Shown: positions 38,374 to 51,566 of the stretch, in pieces | Numbering within the stretch: position 1 is the stretch's first letter | Layout of the letters: each line of letters opens with the position of its first letter | Assembly (NCBI GenBank): GCA_022393335.1 | Contig: JAJEKB010000487.1 | Coordinates: 1 to 64,000 of the forward strand | From: Macrotrachela quadricornifera | Lineage: Eukaryota > Rotifera > Eurotatoria > Philodinida > Philodinidae | Length of the DNA: 64,000 nucleotides | Direction: 5' to 3' | Notes under the pieces: generated by a model | The model's database searches: none | Seen by the model: the letters and a program-made list of their open reading frames with translations, nothing else | Told to the model about the DNA's origin: nothing | Made by a program: the position numbers and the translations under genes

Positions 38374-41300
38374 CTGTGCTAAACTGAAAACTTGCTTTTT
38401 TTTTTTGTTCTATTCGTGTTCATTTATGTACTTATTTATCAGTGTGCGTAAATGTATGCTATTGTTTCGTTATTATCATTATTATTATTATTATTATTAT
38501 CATTATTAATCAACGTTCTTTTTTCCTTTTTCATTCAACTGCAGTTCGTTTTCCTTTTTTTATTCATTGTGTCGTTAAAAAAAGATAAAAACAACAGTAC
38601 GATAAAGATAAAAATGTGTTTATTTAAATGAACTTAAAAATTAAAATTCTTTCTATTTGATTTCAAAGATAATTTGATACTATCATTGTGTATAGAATTG
38701 TAGTTTTATTTGAAATATTTATTTGCTTAATTGCGTTTTAAACATGACTTTCAACTAAATCATAAGTATCTCTTACCTCAATATATTTATAAGAATAAAT
38801 AAGAATATTTCTAGTAAAATTTTATCGATAGCTGTTAAGAACCGATATATTTAGAGTAATATTATTATATAGAATTAATTCATTTGAGTAATATCATTGC
38901 AAAGAATGATTTTAATATTTGTGTAGGATTTGTTCAATATTGTATAAAGGGAAAAGAATATAAAACCATGATAATTTTATTATAAACCATTAAAATGATG
39001 AAAAAAAAAATAATTATTAAGGATTTAAAATGACGTTAATATTTATTTTAGCATGTTGATGAATGATAGTTGTTTACTGTATTTTAAAAATGTCCTTAAG
39101 AATAGTTTAAAATCAATATAAGTAATGTTTTTTTATTAAACATTAATGATTATTTATAAATATTTATGAATCATAAAATGTCCGGTTTTTTTTCCCAATG
39201 TAAAACGTCAATTTTCAAGTATTTCTAAATAACAATTGTTCTTAGACTTTGTCCCGTTTAAGAACAAAGTATAAGTTTAAAGTCGAAAAAATTTATTGGA
39301 CACCTTGTTGTGAGTTATATCATTGACGTAGTATTTATTGTGTGACAACTATCTTTATCAAAAATCTCCTAAGTATACATTAAAAAAAAATTTATATCTT
39401 ATCTGTCCTTCAAACGTTTTCTTTCTGATTAATATATACTTCATGTGTACGTTACTTCTGTCATTATTGTTTAAAAAAGAAGTATTTTTCGAAAAATTAA
39501 AAACAGTTATGAATTTATTTAATTAATATTTATTGTACACAGGACTCAACAGTTACATTTACAAAAATGAAAGAAGTAAAATAATAACGTTTGAATAATA
39601 GAAGTTATTGTTTGAAGAAGAATACTTTCTGTTTAAAGAAATAAACGTAGTCAACTACCAGATATAGAAGCTAATAATGTATTTACCACATATATTATAA
39701 ACTGATGTTACAGAAGTTGCATAAGTACAACTGACAAAATTAATTGACATTGGTATATGAGTTGAACTACAGGTACATTTAAATAAAAATTGTTTTATAC
39801 GCATAAGTCAACAACTAATCGAAAATAACATAGAAATTAATAAAATACAAATCATCCTTTACATTTCACTCAAACAAGCAACATAATAAAAATACAATAA
39901 ATTCTTACGGCTAAAAACCATTAATAGTCTACTTTTCTAATCCTTATTTTTAACACCTCAAAAACTCAATCATAATATATATTTGGTTATTTTGTTTTCT
40001 TTTAATTTCTTTATTTTATCTATTTAATTTGATCTTATGTATTGATAAAATATTTTTGTTGTTAATCATTTTTCACATATTTTCTCATCATCAACACCTT
40101 TACTTATTAAAGAAAAAGAAAATTCACTCGACACACTTATTAGTTTCTCATCATCGTTATCATATATTGCTCATCAAAAGATTAGGTTAGACAATGTCTC
40201 TTTCCGCTCAAAGATGATGATCGTAAGAGTATGTTAGTTAGTCTTAAGGGCGCATATCATCATCGATGCGTGAGTGAATGTACTAATAGATTAATATTCA
40301 ATGTGTGAAAAGAAAATATCTCATATATAGAAAGTTAAAATTCTAAATTTATATTTGAAAATATTATAATAAAATCTATGCAAATAGAATATACTGAATA
40401 AAATTTTATTTTAGTATTACTTTAATTTGTATCTATTGTTTCTTAAATACATTATTTGATTATGATTATTTATATTAAAGATTGATAAGAAAATTATTAT
40501 TTTTTTCTATTTTTATTATTTTCATATTCAATTATTTCTCAATCGACAATAGAGATTCAAATCTCAAATGTATTTCTATATTTGATATGATGTACACGCA
40601 ACTCTATGCGTGTTATAAGTGTATCAAAAACAAATTATAGTCTTGTTGGTAAGTAAATCAACTTTGTTTTCTTCACTTTTCTACCGTTGTATGTATGTAT
40701 ATATATCGATCACGCTTCACGATCGCTAATTGCTCAAAACATTCCATTATATATATATATATAATGATTGAGAGAGAAAAAGCAAGAAAAAAACGAAGAA
40801 GTCACGTACAAAGGATGATGAGTGATTGAAATAAATACACATACACAGATTTCAATCGACATCGATGATCGATCGTTTTTTATTAGTTGATCAGCTGCAA
40901 AAGATTTCATTAAGAAAATGACGAGTATCTAAAGATTAAAATGTACAAGAATTATTTTTCAAAATATATCATTTTTTTTTGACATGAAAATAAAAATAAT
41001 TTATTTGAGCTACGTAATCAAAATTTCAATGAATGACAAAAAATATAGACAACATTTATTGATCTATAAAAATACAACTGATTAATTATTGCAAAAGTTA
41101 ATAATATAAAATGCATATTGGATTATCATAGTTTCAATAAATGAAACAAAAAAAAAAGGATTTTGATGATGTCAGTCAATGAACCATTCAAGTATCCTTC
41201 GTTTCTCTTTGCCATGTACATCAATATTAGTAATGATAGCAATCGCATGTGCTTGATTCTGTCGCTCTTTTTTTTTCGTATTGATTGATGATCAAGCTAT

Positions 41301-42069
41301 CGTCATCATGTTTACACGACGAACAGATATTATTTTAATCGCTTTAGTTGCTTATCATATTCTCTTTGGATGTGCGTGTTCATAAAGGCGTGGTTTTACT
41401 TGTCATCGATACTATACATTCACATACACACAAAACGAGTTATACGCTCTGTCATTTTAGTCGGCACGAGAGCTAAAAGAGAAAGAAAACTGATCTTGAG
41501 ATAATACTTCATGATAAGTAATAAAATAGATCAATAACAAATATGGAATTAGTTTCAATTATTCTGTCAATAATAACATCTTTTTATGATCTATTCTTCT
41601 TCTTTTAACATATGTGATAATCAATTTCTAACCTTTTCTCTATGACTTGCTTAATTTCCAAATGATTATTTTGCCTCATTTGTTTTTATAATCGGTTTTG
41701 CAGAAAAAAAAAGACTTTCTTATTTCTTTGATGTACTAGTACATATATATATATATAGATAGATAGATTGAAAGACACTCATATTCATCGTCATCTTTAT
41801 CATCATCATCATTCATTCATTCATTTATATTTCCTATCACAAGTATCTTTTTACATGATTGGTTCGACAAAACATACGCATCTCTCATTACACGAAGAAA
41901 AAGAAAAAAAAAACTAATGCTATTGCAATCGACCAATTGTATTAAAAAGAAAGAAAGCAATGAAAGGAAAAAGAAATAAAGAAAGTAATTTGCACACTCA
42001 CTTAGTTACTTTACTCTAAGTAGTACAACTCGATACTTGTCAAAACAAATATTAAAAAAAATCTTGATT
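38374..42069. other. Gene-free interval upstream of engrailed
   Basis: 3.7 kb of AT-rich sequence without supported genes. Being the 5' flank of a developmental homeobox gene, it is a likely place for enhancers, especially the less AT-rich blocks at about 40560-40880 and 41160-41480. I cannot name binding sites from sequence alone. Confidence 0.35.
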
Positions 42070-42719
42070 ATGGGTGCCAATAATCATCAATTATATCTTT
42101 CATCACCTGATTCAACATATTCAAGATCATCATCGTCATCATCATCATCTACAATATCATTAAATAATCCACAACCACCAACAATAAAATCTTTTCTAAT
42201 ATCTGATATATTAAAACCAAAACTTGTTAATCAAAATAAAAAATGTAACATTCCTTTACCATCACCATCAACAACAAATGATTCAATGTCATCATCAAAT
42301 ACAAATTTTAAACCTGGAATATTACCAGCATGGGTTTTTTGTACACGATATTCTGATCGACCATCAGCAGGTAAATAAAAATAAAATAAAATTTAACAAA
42401 AAAAAATAAATTTTTAGGTCCTCGTGCAAAAAAACTAAAACCATGCGATACAATTGATTCTAAACGTCCACGAACTGCTTTTACTAATAATCAATTAGCA
42501 CGTTTAAAAGATGAATTTGAACGTAGTAAATATTTAACTGGTGAACGTCGACAAATTTTAGCTAATGAATTAGGTTTAAATGAATCACAAATTAAAATTT
42601 GGTATCAAAATAAACGAGCTAAAATAAAAAAAACATCTGGTATAAAAAATACATTAGCATTACAATTAATGGCACAAGGTTTATATAATCATACATCATC
42701 GAATAATAAAAACACTTGA
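42070..42719 (+). CDS. en: Engrailed homeodomain transcription factor
   Basis: Segmentation and neural transcription repressor. Two exons, 42070-42370 and 42418-42719, phase-1 intron of 47 bases, 200 residues (short for the family). Engrailed homology regions in order: EH1 Groucho-binding FLISDIL (residues 42-48); the EH2/EH3 block [19 protein letters not shown] (85-103); homeodomain from [16 protein letters not shown] to [14 protein letters not shown] (about 115-174); and the EH5 tail [15 protein letters not shown]. Asn51 and Gln50 of the recognition helix are present, but position 49, Phe in nearly all homeodomains, is Tyr (WYQN). The N-terminus is a poly-Ser stretch. The start chosen is the only ATG in frame before EH1. 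Confidence 0.96.
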
Positions 42720-44067
42720 GAAAAAAAAAAAGACTAGAGGCAAGCAAATCTTTTTCTTTTTAGTTTATATGTAAACTTCTAGTCAAATCCTTTCTTTTCT
42801 GTCTCGTTTTTTTTCTCTGTTATTATTTGTTGTACAGCAAAACTAAATATAACAAAAGTCATTTTCATTTCTAGCAACTGTTTCTTATAATCGATCATTA
42901 TAACCAATGTAACAGGTATCATCATTGTCAGTCGGTACAATTGATTGAAGTGAGATTGTTCTATATTTTTATGTTCACTAATATATATGATTTGAACAGA
43001 TCTTTTACTCTTGTTAATTCGATAAATATAGAGTAGAAATATTGATTGCACACATACTCAAGGGAAATTTTAAATTGCAGTTTGCCTCTTTTTTTTTTTA
43101 TACGTCTAATCGAGTGATGGCGGCATTGAATGACTTCGCATATGAAAATTTAATGAGCATGGATAGTTAGTTGATCATTGCACGAACATAAACATTCATA
43201 TTTCCTCTTTTCAAGCAACTGTATTTCATTTAGTTATGAAGAAAAGAAAACGATGAGCATATGAATAGGAGGAGCTATGAAGACTGCTTCTATTTTTTTT
43301 TTCTGTTTAAATTTATTTGATCTTTTCAAAGAGATGAAATTATCTGTCGATATATTTAGATTGATCTTCTCTAATAATAGAATAAATAAGAAATAATTAT
43401 CTAGTTAATAAGCGATCCATATCTTACACCTTTATCCAATCATGTACAAGGCCAATAATAGATATCTAACAAGGACTATTAAAAATATTTCTAAAAGTTA
43501 GAATTTAGATTGATGAATACATATTAATGTGATAATTAATTGATTAATGCAAAAAAAACTATTTCATAATACTCTATATTATCTATTAGAATTTCAAATT
43601 TGTCAGCAAAAGATAAAATATATATTTTTCATAAGAAAATTTGCTGAGAAAAGAAATTATTAAATATAAATGGATGTTTTTACATCATTAATTTGGTAAT
43701 ATAATAACTATATGTGTTTTTTGAATATTGGATAGCACTGTGAAATTTGCACATTTATCCAAAAAAAAAAAGAAAGAAGAGGACGAAAAATTATGTACAC
43801 AAACTAGGAACTAAAAAAAACTTTTGTATATATATATATATACACACAAAGAAAAAACGATAGAGAGAAACGTACAAATTTTCGTTCAAATTTTCATCAT
43901 CATTATTTTTTAGTTTAAAAAAAAACAATAAGAAGAGAAAAGAAAAAAAAAACTTTCTATAATCACTGAGAAAATAAACGAGAAAAAACAAGTAAATAAC
44001 GAGATGATACTATTGTGCACATGGTGAGATTATATATTTTTTTATTTTGTTTTTTATTTTTTTGAAT
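42720..44067. other. Convergent intergenic interval
   Basis: 1.3 kb between the 3' ends of engrailed (plus) and the FAM149-like gene (minus). AT-rich with poly-A and poly-T runs and a short TA/CA repeat at about 43828-43847. No gene seen. Confidence 0.45.
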
Positions 44068-47000
44068 TTACCATATATGTGGTGCAGATACTTTAATAAC
44101 ACCTGGTTGAGGTGGTGCTGTAGCTTTTGTTGATACTAAAGGTCTTTTTTGATGCTGCTGCTGCTGTTGTTGTTGTTGTTGTTGTTGTGTTCGAGTAGCA
44201 GCAGTTGTTCTCACTGATGAAGATGGAGCAGTTGTTGTTGTTATCGAACGAGCAGGACTTGTTGATGATGAATTATTTAAATCTTTATTATTAGTATTAT
44301 TAATTGAAGATATTGTTATTGGTCGAGATGGTCGTTGAAGTTTTCCAACATTAGAAATTGTTCGTAATTTAACTGTTGAAGAAAGATTTGATCCTTGACT
44401 TGTACCACTAACAGCACGTGTTGTTGGTGGAATTGTTTCAACAGTTGAAGTTGTTGTTGTATTTGAACGATTTATATTTAATTGTTCATTACTTGTTAGA
44501 CGTTCAATATTAATTGGTGGTAAACGAGTATTTGGTTCTATATTTTGTATATTTGTATTCATTGTTGTTGCTGAACGAAAACGATATGTTGATGGTATTT
44601 GTCGAATTTGATTTTGAGATGATTGTGATGTTGTAGCTATTATTAATTGAGATGAAGGAGGATTAACAACAGCTGTACCAATAAGAGATATTTGTTGTTG
44701 ATTTCGTTTATCAATTATTGAAGATGTTGGAGTTCTTTCCGTTGATGGTGGAGGTGGTGGCGGTGGTGGTAGAGATGGAGGTAATGCTGGTGGTATTAGA
44801 GATTTTCTTGGTGATGTAGAAGCATTTGTACCTGATCCAGATATTGTTGTACGTAATGGTGTAACAAGTAATAAACCAGTTAGTTTTGTGCCTGGTTCAG
44901 GTGTTAAACGAGGTGGAAATGGTGTTAATTGTAATAGACCACTTGGTGTTGTTATTGATGATGCTGTTGGTAATGAAAAACGATTTTGTGATAATGAACG
45001 TGGTGGTAATGAATATGGTCTTAGTTTTGGTCGAAGTTTAATAGCATTTCTTGCACAAATAAATTTAGCATAACGTTGTAAAAGTGGTTGTTGATCAGAA
45101 AGAAATCGTTGAAGTAATTCTGATGCTAATGAATTTACAATACTATCTTTCATACATTTTATTAATAATTGTGGATGTTTAGAATGTGAATGATGATGAT
45201 GATGATGACGACGATGTTTGGAACGATCATGTGTTAATATATTAGATGAACTATCATTATTTTCATCATCATCTTCATCTGTATCGAATGAATCTGCACC
45301 AGCACCACTAAAACGGTCGTTTAATATGGTATTTGTAGCATCATCATCATCATCATCTAAATCAGAATTATTGGTTAATTCAGAACCTTCAATTGAATCA
45401 ATTGAAGAACGACCAGAAGCAGTATCATCAAGAAGAAACTAGAAATAATTATATTTATTATTCATGATAATTTGGTAATATAAATAAAAGTTTTTATATG
45501 AAATATGCAGATGAAAATGATTATCCTATATTTTTCTTGTTCGTATTTATTAAATTTTAATCAAAATTAAATAGATCGAAACAATCATTTTCTATTTATA
45601 TATCAAAATATAATTAAAACTATTTTTAGAGATAACTATCAATTGATATAAACTTTCATTCAATATCTAATTACATAACAAAGAAACATAATAATTTCTT
45701 CATAACTTATCAAACTAAGACTTTTAAATCTTTCGAAATTTTAAGAACAAAACTCAGATATGATTAATATGGTATTATTAAAACTTTGACAACCAAAAAA
45801 TGATGTTTTGATTTTGTTGCTTCTGGAATGTGAAATATTTTTGTTTGTAAACAACGATTATTATGCAAAATATATGATGTATATTTTACTTATGGAACAA
45901 ATTAATTTTAAACAACTATCCACAATTTATTTCAATACCTTTTCTTAAATGTAACAAAATCTGACGAACTAAATAATCAATTGAAAAAGTTATTTTTGAG
46001 AAAAATGTATACAGGATATTTCAAGAGTTCCCGAGAAAAGTTTTTGTGAATCAATCTTGAATATTTTAAGGGATTGTACTACTTTCTTTGAAGTTGTATT
46101 TAATATAATTCAGTTTACAACAAATATTTAAAATGTTCTCTATCGATTAAAATATCTAGATCAATTCTTTTCGAAACACGTATTTATATTCCAACGTTCG
46201 TGTTAAACACTGACATTTGGTTAGAAATATACAGAATAAAATTTCAAAAAAAGTACTACACTATTATTTAAAAAATACTGAAATCGCTTCAATCATTTGA
46301 GAATTATTTGCAAAAATTTTTCTTAGGAATTTTTGAAACTTTATGTAGAAGAATTGCCTAGAGTCTTTATTTTAAATATTCACTGGAAAAAATTCAACCT
46401 TGAAAGGCTTCAAAGAGACGTATTGAAAGTATCTAAAATAATATTTTTCAGGTGAAATTACGTAGAATCTTATTAGTTACATGTAGCGCTAGATATATAG
46501 TTTTAGTGATTAATAAATATTTATGCTCAATGATAGGTCGATAAAATGCAGAAAAAAGATTGTGGGGTTTTTTTCAGAACTTAATTTTATCTGAACAATG
46601 AATCTTCACACAAATTTTATTCTTCTTCGGATGAGAGAAAAGAAGTTTTTTATTAGCTTATAGTTCTATAGAAAAATTTTATGTGACTAATAAATCTATG
46701 ACGATTATTCGAATAAATCAACAGTTATTCTCTTTTAAATGAGACAAACTCCAGTCTTCAAGATTGAATTGTAATGAAAATAGTTTGTACGTATTTGGAA
46801 TTTCTTTTAAAAAATTTCGTTAGTTTACGTTTGTAAAATACTTCAGAGAGATTCCGTACACTAAAACAAAAATTTGATTTGCACTTATATTATTAAAACA
46901 ACGAAAACAAAGTAAGTTTTAATAAAAAGTACTAGTAATACGACACTTATAATTGTAAATAAAGATTTCGTATTCGATGCTCTCTCTCTCTCTTTTCTTG

Positions 47001-47640
47001 ACAAAACAACACTAATGCACGTAAAAAGATTCAAATATTTTTTAGATTGAAAAGAAATAAAAATAGCTTCTATACGAAAATTTCTATCATCTATTTTTAC
47101 AAAAAAAAGCTTTGGAATTTGAAGTCTAATTATTTTCTGATATTTTGAAAATATATTATTGACAGTTTTATAAAGTCTGTATGTATTGATACAATGAACT
47201 ATCAAAATGAAAAGACAACAAATCAATTGAAAATTTTTTTGTTAATAAATATTTAAAAAAAAATAATTTCTTTTCATAAAATAACTTACATTTAATTCAT
47301 TTGAATTTAAACTTGAAAATTTTGAATTTGTTGTTATTAAATCAAGTGTTGATGATGTTGTTGTTGTTGTTGTTTCTACATCATGTTGTTTATACGATTG
47401 AGTTAGATTTATTATTGGTTGTTTTTCAATATGATATAATCGACCACGAATTCTAAAATGTGGTTTACTTGACCATTCTTCACAAATTTTTTTAATTGAT
47501 GAACGTTTAGCTTTTTCTTCATCATATAAAACTGCATCGATTTCTTCAAATTCTCGTCTTGAACGTCCACTTGTTTCACGAGCATCATCTTCATTATAAC
47601 CTGACAAAAGACTTGAGCCGCTCACCGATTGCGAACACAT
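44068..47640 (-). CDS. FAM149/DUF3719-like protein
   Basis: Two exons, 47290-47640 and 44068-45438 (phase 0), separated by a 1.85 kb intron, 573 residues. The N-terminal exon carries a FAM149-like signature: EEIDAVLYDEEK, then CEEWSSKPHFRIRGRLYHI, resembling the C-x-EW-x-PH-x-R-GR core of DUF3719 proteins. FAM149B1 is a ciliopathy gene, so a ciliary role is possible but only by analogy. The second exon is mostly disordered: an acidic Asp run, a His run (HRRHHHHHHSHSKH), a poly-Pro run, a poly-Gln run before HQKRP, and short LLLVTPL and LPPINIERL motifs. The start ATG gives MCSQSVSGSSLLSGY and is the first in frame. The intron contains nothing I recognise. The family call is from memory of the motif and could be wrong. 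Confidence 0.55.
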
Positions 47641-49144
47641 AATAATGGATGGTTGCTATTATTTTTTTTTTCAAAAAAAAAAACACGAACAGAACAAATG
47701 ACGAAACTAAGAAACGAAAAAAAGTACAAAATAAAATAAAAAATGAAGAAAAAAAAAACGATCATACGCAAAATCAGAAAGAGTAGATCACATTGTACGA
47801 TAAATGAAAAGATGAATAATTTCTTCTTCTTTTTCTTATTTATCTAAAGTAATAAAACATGTAATGTTGTGATAATAATAATAACAACAACAAGTAACTA
47901 TTGCATAATAAACAATCTATTATATTTTATATTTAAAGAAAAAATATCAATAATACTAGTTGAAGCAGAGATAATCATTTATAAGAAAATTTCTATTTCT
48001 TTTTTGTCTTCATTTTCTACTTTTATTAAAATAGGACACTCTCAAATTATTATAAGACAAAGAAAGAGAAAGAGAGAGAGAAATACAGAAAATAAAGAAA
48101 AATAAGAAAGATTTTTTTCTGTTCTTTCCTCGATTTTAATGTACTGCCATATTATATATGACAAGTGTTTACTGAAATCAATCTAGCCATTGTTACATAT
48201 CATTTCAGAGAGACTACCAAGAATTTTTAATAATATAAAATATTAAAAATAATAATAAAAACTTTTATTCATATAAAACAATATATTTATTTGAATTAAT
48301 AAAAGAAGTTTAATTAGAAAATATTTTTTGATAGAGGTCGCTCATGAATAATGAAATTACTGTAGACAAAAAAAAATGTTTGTTTCTTATAGAAAATTAT
48401 CATTATTAAAAACATTAATTATTAAATCTACGTTTCATATATTTTACAATGATGTATACGTGTTAGAATTTAATGTTCTAGTCGGTTCTTCCTCAACAAA
48501 CTCCCTGAGAGTAAAATCTTTGAATTCTCTCCTTAACTCTCTAAGGCTTCCTGACATGGACTTCTCGAGGATTTCATTAGGGAGAAGTTGACTAAGTATG
48601 TTTGTATAGATGATCTTTGGAAACTAATTTTAGTTTTAAAAAATAATACTTTCTATATGTTCGTTTAAAAGAGTAATGTTGATCATAATATGCCATTTAT
48701 GACAACAATCATGCTGTTTCTATAATGTTTCAGATGGCAAGTGTTCTCGTTTCTATTGTTAGAAATGATCGAATTTTAATTGGCTTAAAAATCACAAACT
48801 GTCGGTGTTTTCATTCCAGTCATTATTCAATATTTCTAAATATGGGTTATAGACAATCAATATATTAATGAAATTGATTTTTTCAAGTATTAATTATTAA
48901 GAAAATAAAATAACAAAACAAAAATATTACAATCAAATAAGGTTTGATATTTAGGTACAAAACTGTCTTTTTCCTTTTTGAAAGGAAAGCTTTATAACCT
49001 TCTACTTTCCTTTATAAAAACAAAAATATAGCAATAGCACTTAGCATTATACTGCTTCAATCGAAAATTGTTATTATTTCATCTAATATTTTTAAAAACA
49101 AAAATAAAAAAATAAAATGTTATATTTTATGGTAAAGCTTTATT
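47641..49144. other. Intergenic interval with one coding-like island
   Basis: 1.5 kb of AT-rich spacer, with purine-rich repeats at 48056-48085. It contains no complete gene; see the separate entry for 48444-48623. Confidence 0.4.
48444..48623 (-). pseudogene. Orphan coding-like island, 59 codons
   Basis: On the minus strand this stretch is open for 59 codons, from a possible acceptor (AAATTAG before TTT CCA AAG) to a TAA. It is much richer in G and C (CTC, GAG, AGG codons) than the flanks. The translation includes LSQLLPNEILEKSMSG and LRELRREFKDFTLREFVEEE, an amphipathic helical pattern. I do not recognise it. It could be a transposon or retroelement fragment, or an exon of an unannotated gene. 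Confidence 0.35.
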
Positions 49145-50552
49145 TTAAGATAATAAAGCTTGTTGCATATGTAGATCAAGTAATGAATTTTCTCGATAAC
49201 GAAATAATGATCGTCCATGATTGAAACATGATTCAATATAAATAATAGCTGGTAGAAGTGCAATAAAATCTAGACGATTTATTTTCATTGTTTTTATTTT
49301 TGGCATAATATATTCTAATTCATTTGAAATACGTTCAGTTTTATTATTTGTTGTTCGTTTCATAATTAATTCAAGAAGATTTTCATATTTTATTGTTTCT
49401 GTATTTAATAAACATTGATTATTAAAATCTTTAAGTAATTCAAGAATATTATTATGATAATAATTAAAATCAACATCATCTAAAAATGTATTCCATAATT
49501 TTGAACTAGAATTTTTAAAGAAAATTATTTATTTTAAAATAAAATTATATTATTTAATTCTTACTCTTGTTTAGCTATCATTTCAACAATAATAGCTGTT
49601 GCATAAAATTCTTGTATACCAAAATAAGTTGAATCACTTATTATATCATATAACTATAAATAATATATATGAATGATAGAATTTTTTTATATAAAAAAAT
49701 CTACTAACCACATGGAAAAATGTTGTTTGAGCATGAGGAAGATTTGGTGGTAAACATCTTTGTACTTGTGGATATGATAAATGTCTAAAGAAACGAATGA
49801 ATATCTCTAGGAAAGCTATATATATATACCCGTCTTTATCTGTATCAAGTTTTTTAAATAAACGTTTAAGTCGATGACGTGCTGATTCACTGAGTAATAA
49901 ACCGACATCCATACGCTATTCATAATAGTTCAACGAAAATTAATTTCATAAAAAATAAAAAACCTGAAGTGGATGATGAATTTCAATTTGTTCCTGAGGT
50001 TGCATGCCTACAACAGTAGTTGGTCGACTACTTCCAGGTCGTGGTGATTTGCATTTTAATGTTACTTTTTGAGTAAGATTTTTCTTCATTACATGATCTT
50101 TAATTGCTGGCAAATATGATTGTACAATGATTGGCTTAAGAGACTTAGTGTAGGAAGATTGATTTGTAAAGGTCGAAGATGGTGTTTGAGATTGTCTTAT
50201 TTGAGAGAAAAAAAAATTGTATTGAATAAAGAAAATTAATCTTACGATGTTTTTTGAGTATAAACTGATGGAGATGATTGTTGAACTCAAAGACAGAAAG
50301 TTATTTTTCTGATATGTAATATGTAAAAATTTTACCTTTTGATGATTTCTTTCTAACTATTTTTGGTAGTTTAACTGGTATTGCATCTCGTTTTGTAGTA
50401 ACAATCGATTTTTGTTGTGATTTTGATTTTTTTAATACTTTTATTGATGAATTAAATATTTGATTTTTTTGTGTTTGTTGAATCATGATCCTTTTCTTAA
50501 AAATAGTAGCATTTAAACATGAATTTTTTGTTTTATAGACATCCATCGTCAT
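49145..50552 (-). CDS. EF-hand protein of unknown family
   Basis: Seven exons keep frame: 50336-50552, 50246-50285, 49964-50195, 49830-49915, 49709-49784, 49565-49653 and 49145-49505, 366 residues. The first 160 residues are basic and Ser/Thr-rich, without a signal peptide. One canonical EF-hand loop is split by an intron within its Gly codon: LKRLFKKLDTDKDG joins HLSYPQVQRCLPPNLP, with Asp at loop positions 1, 3 and 5 and Gly at 6. A helical C-terminal part follows (IQEFYATAIIVEMIAKQE; FLDDVDFNYYHNNILELLKDF), which could include a degenerate second hand. The intron through the loop is short, and reading through it would lose the motif, so splicing is well supported. It is probably a calcium-responsive cytosolic or ciliary protein, but I cannot name the family. 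Confidence 0.7.
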
Positions 50553-51195
50553 CTTTGCTATATACCATCTACTTTCAATTTAATGGAATCAACAGCATGA
50601 GCAAAGAGAAGAAGAAGAAGAAGAGAAAAAAAAAAGAAAATACACAGACACTTCATATCCATGTAAAAGCATAGCAAACAGTCACATGCATCCACTGAAT
50701 TGTGTTGATGATTTGAAAAAAAAAATAATAGAACAATTTATACAACAAAGTAATTCAGATGAAATAAGTACATGTTTGAGAAGGTTTCAAATGACCTTCA
50801 TTTGAAATTTTTTGAGAGTTTACAAATAAATTTAGTAGATGCATTTTATATACATCTTATATTTAAGTTATAATTACAAAATAAATCTGTATTATTTAAT
50901 AGAATTTGTTTGTTCTATAAAAGTAGTAAACGTACGCGATTATTTATATTAGAATATATATTTATTTCGACAGTTGAACAACTTCAGTTTTATGTGTAAA
51001 TAATTTCACTAACAATTTACATCACTATGAATTGTAGTGTTTATCAAGAATATGTCTTCATCTTCCATTTACATTGTAATAGATTTACTAAAGTTTGAGA
51101 AGAAAATCACACTATCGACATTCTTCACATTTACATCTAAGTTTAATTCTTCCAGGTCCACCGTACTAAATTTAATACAGTTTTTTTCAAGTTTC

Positions 51196-51347
51196 GTAGT
51201 GTTTTAATAACTCGCGAACGCAAAAAGATATCGGGATGCGGCTTCCTCTATGATATAGCAGAGACTTCGGTGAATGCATCTCTGTGAGAGTTATAACTCT
51301 AATGAGTTCATTTCAGTAGTACATTCGATGGACTTTTGAAACACTAC
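51196..51347. repeat. Candidate MITE with GTAGTGTTT ends
   Basis: GTAGTGTTTTAA at 51196-51207 is mirrored by TTGAAACACTAC at 51336-51347 (11 of 12 match as inverted repeat). The 152-base unit is GC-richer inside (CTCGCGAACGC, GGGATGCGGC) than the flanks. There is no protein and no clear target duplication, so it is called a small non-autonomous element only tentatively. Confidence 0.35.
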
Positions 51348-51470
51348 CTCTAGAACGAGAGTAGATAATATCCATTTGCTAAATTTGAAACATTTCAGTT
51401 TTTGCTTATTGAAACACGTTAGAAGTGACTTCTAATAACATTCCAAAGTTTGATTTTGCGATAGCTATCG

Positions 51471-51566
51471 ATCGAATTTTGACCCACATCCGTACCCTCC
51501 TATGGCGATGATCAAATTGCTTGTTCGTCATCTCCATTGGGAAGTACGAACATGGGTCCAAAATGA
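51471..51566 (-). other. Hairpin-forming sequence, candidate structured RNA or MITE core
   Basis: Two arms of about 35-40 bases (about 51471-51511 and 51528-51566) are imperfect inverted repeats around a 16-base loop. Of 30 aligned positions from ACCCA to GATGA, 22 are Watson-Crick pairs. Five of the other eight become G-U wobbles if the minus strand is transcribed, whereas only one would be a wobble on the plus strand. Size and shape resemble a microRNA precursor, but a decayed palindromic transposon is equally possible. Confidence 0.35.
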
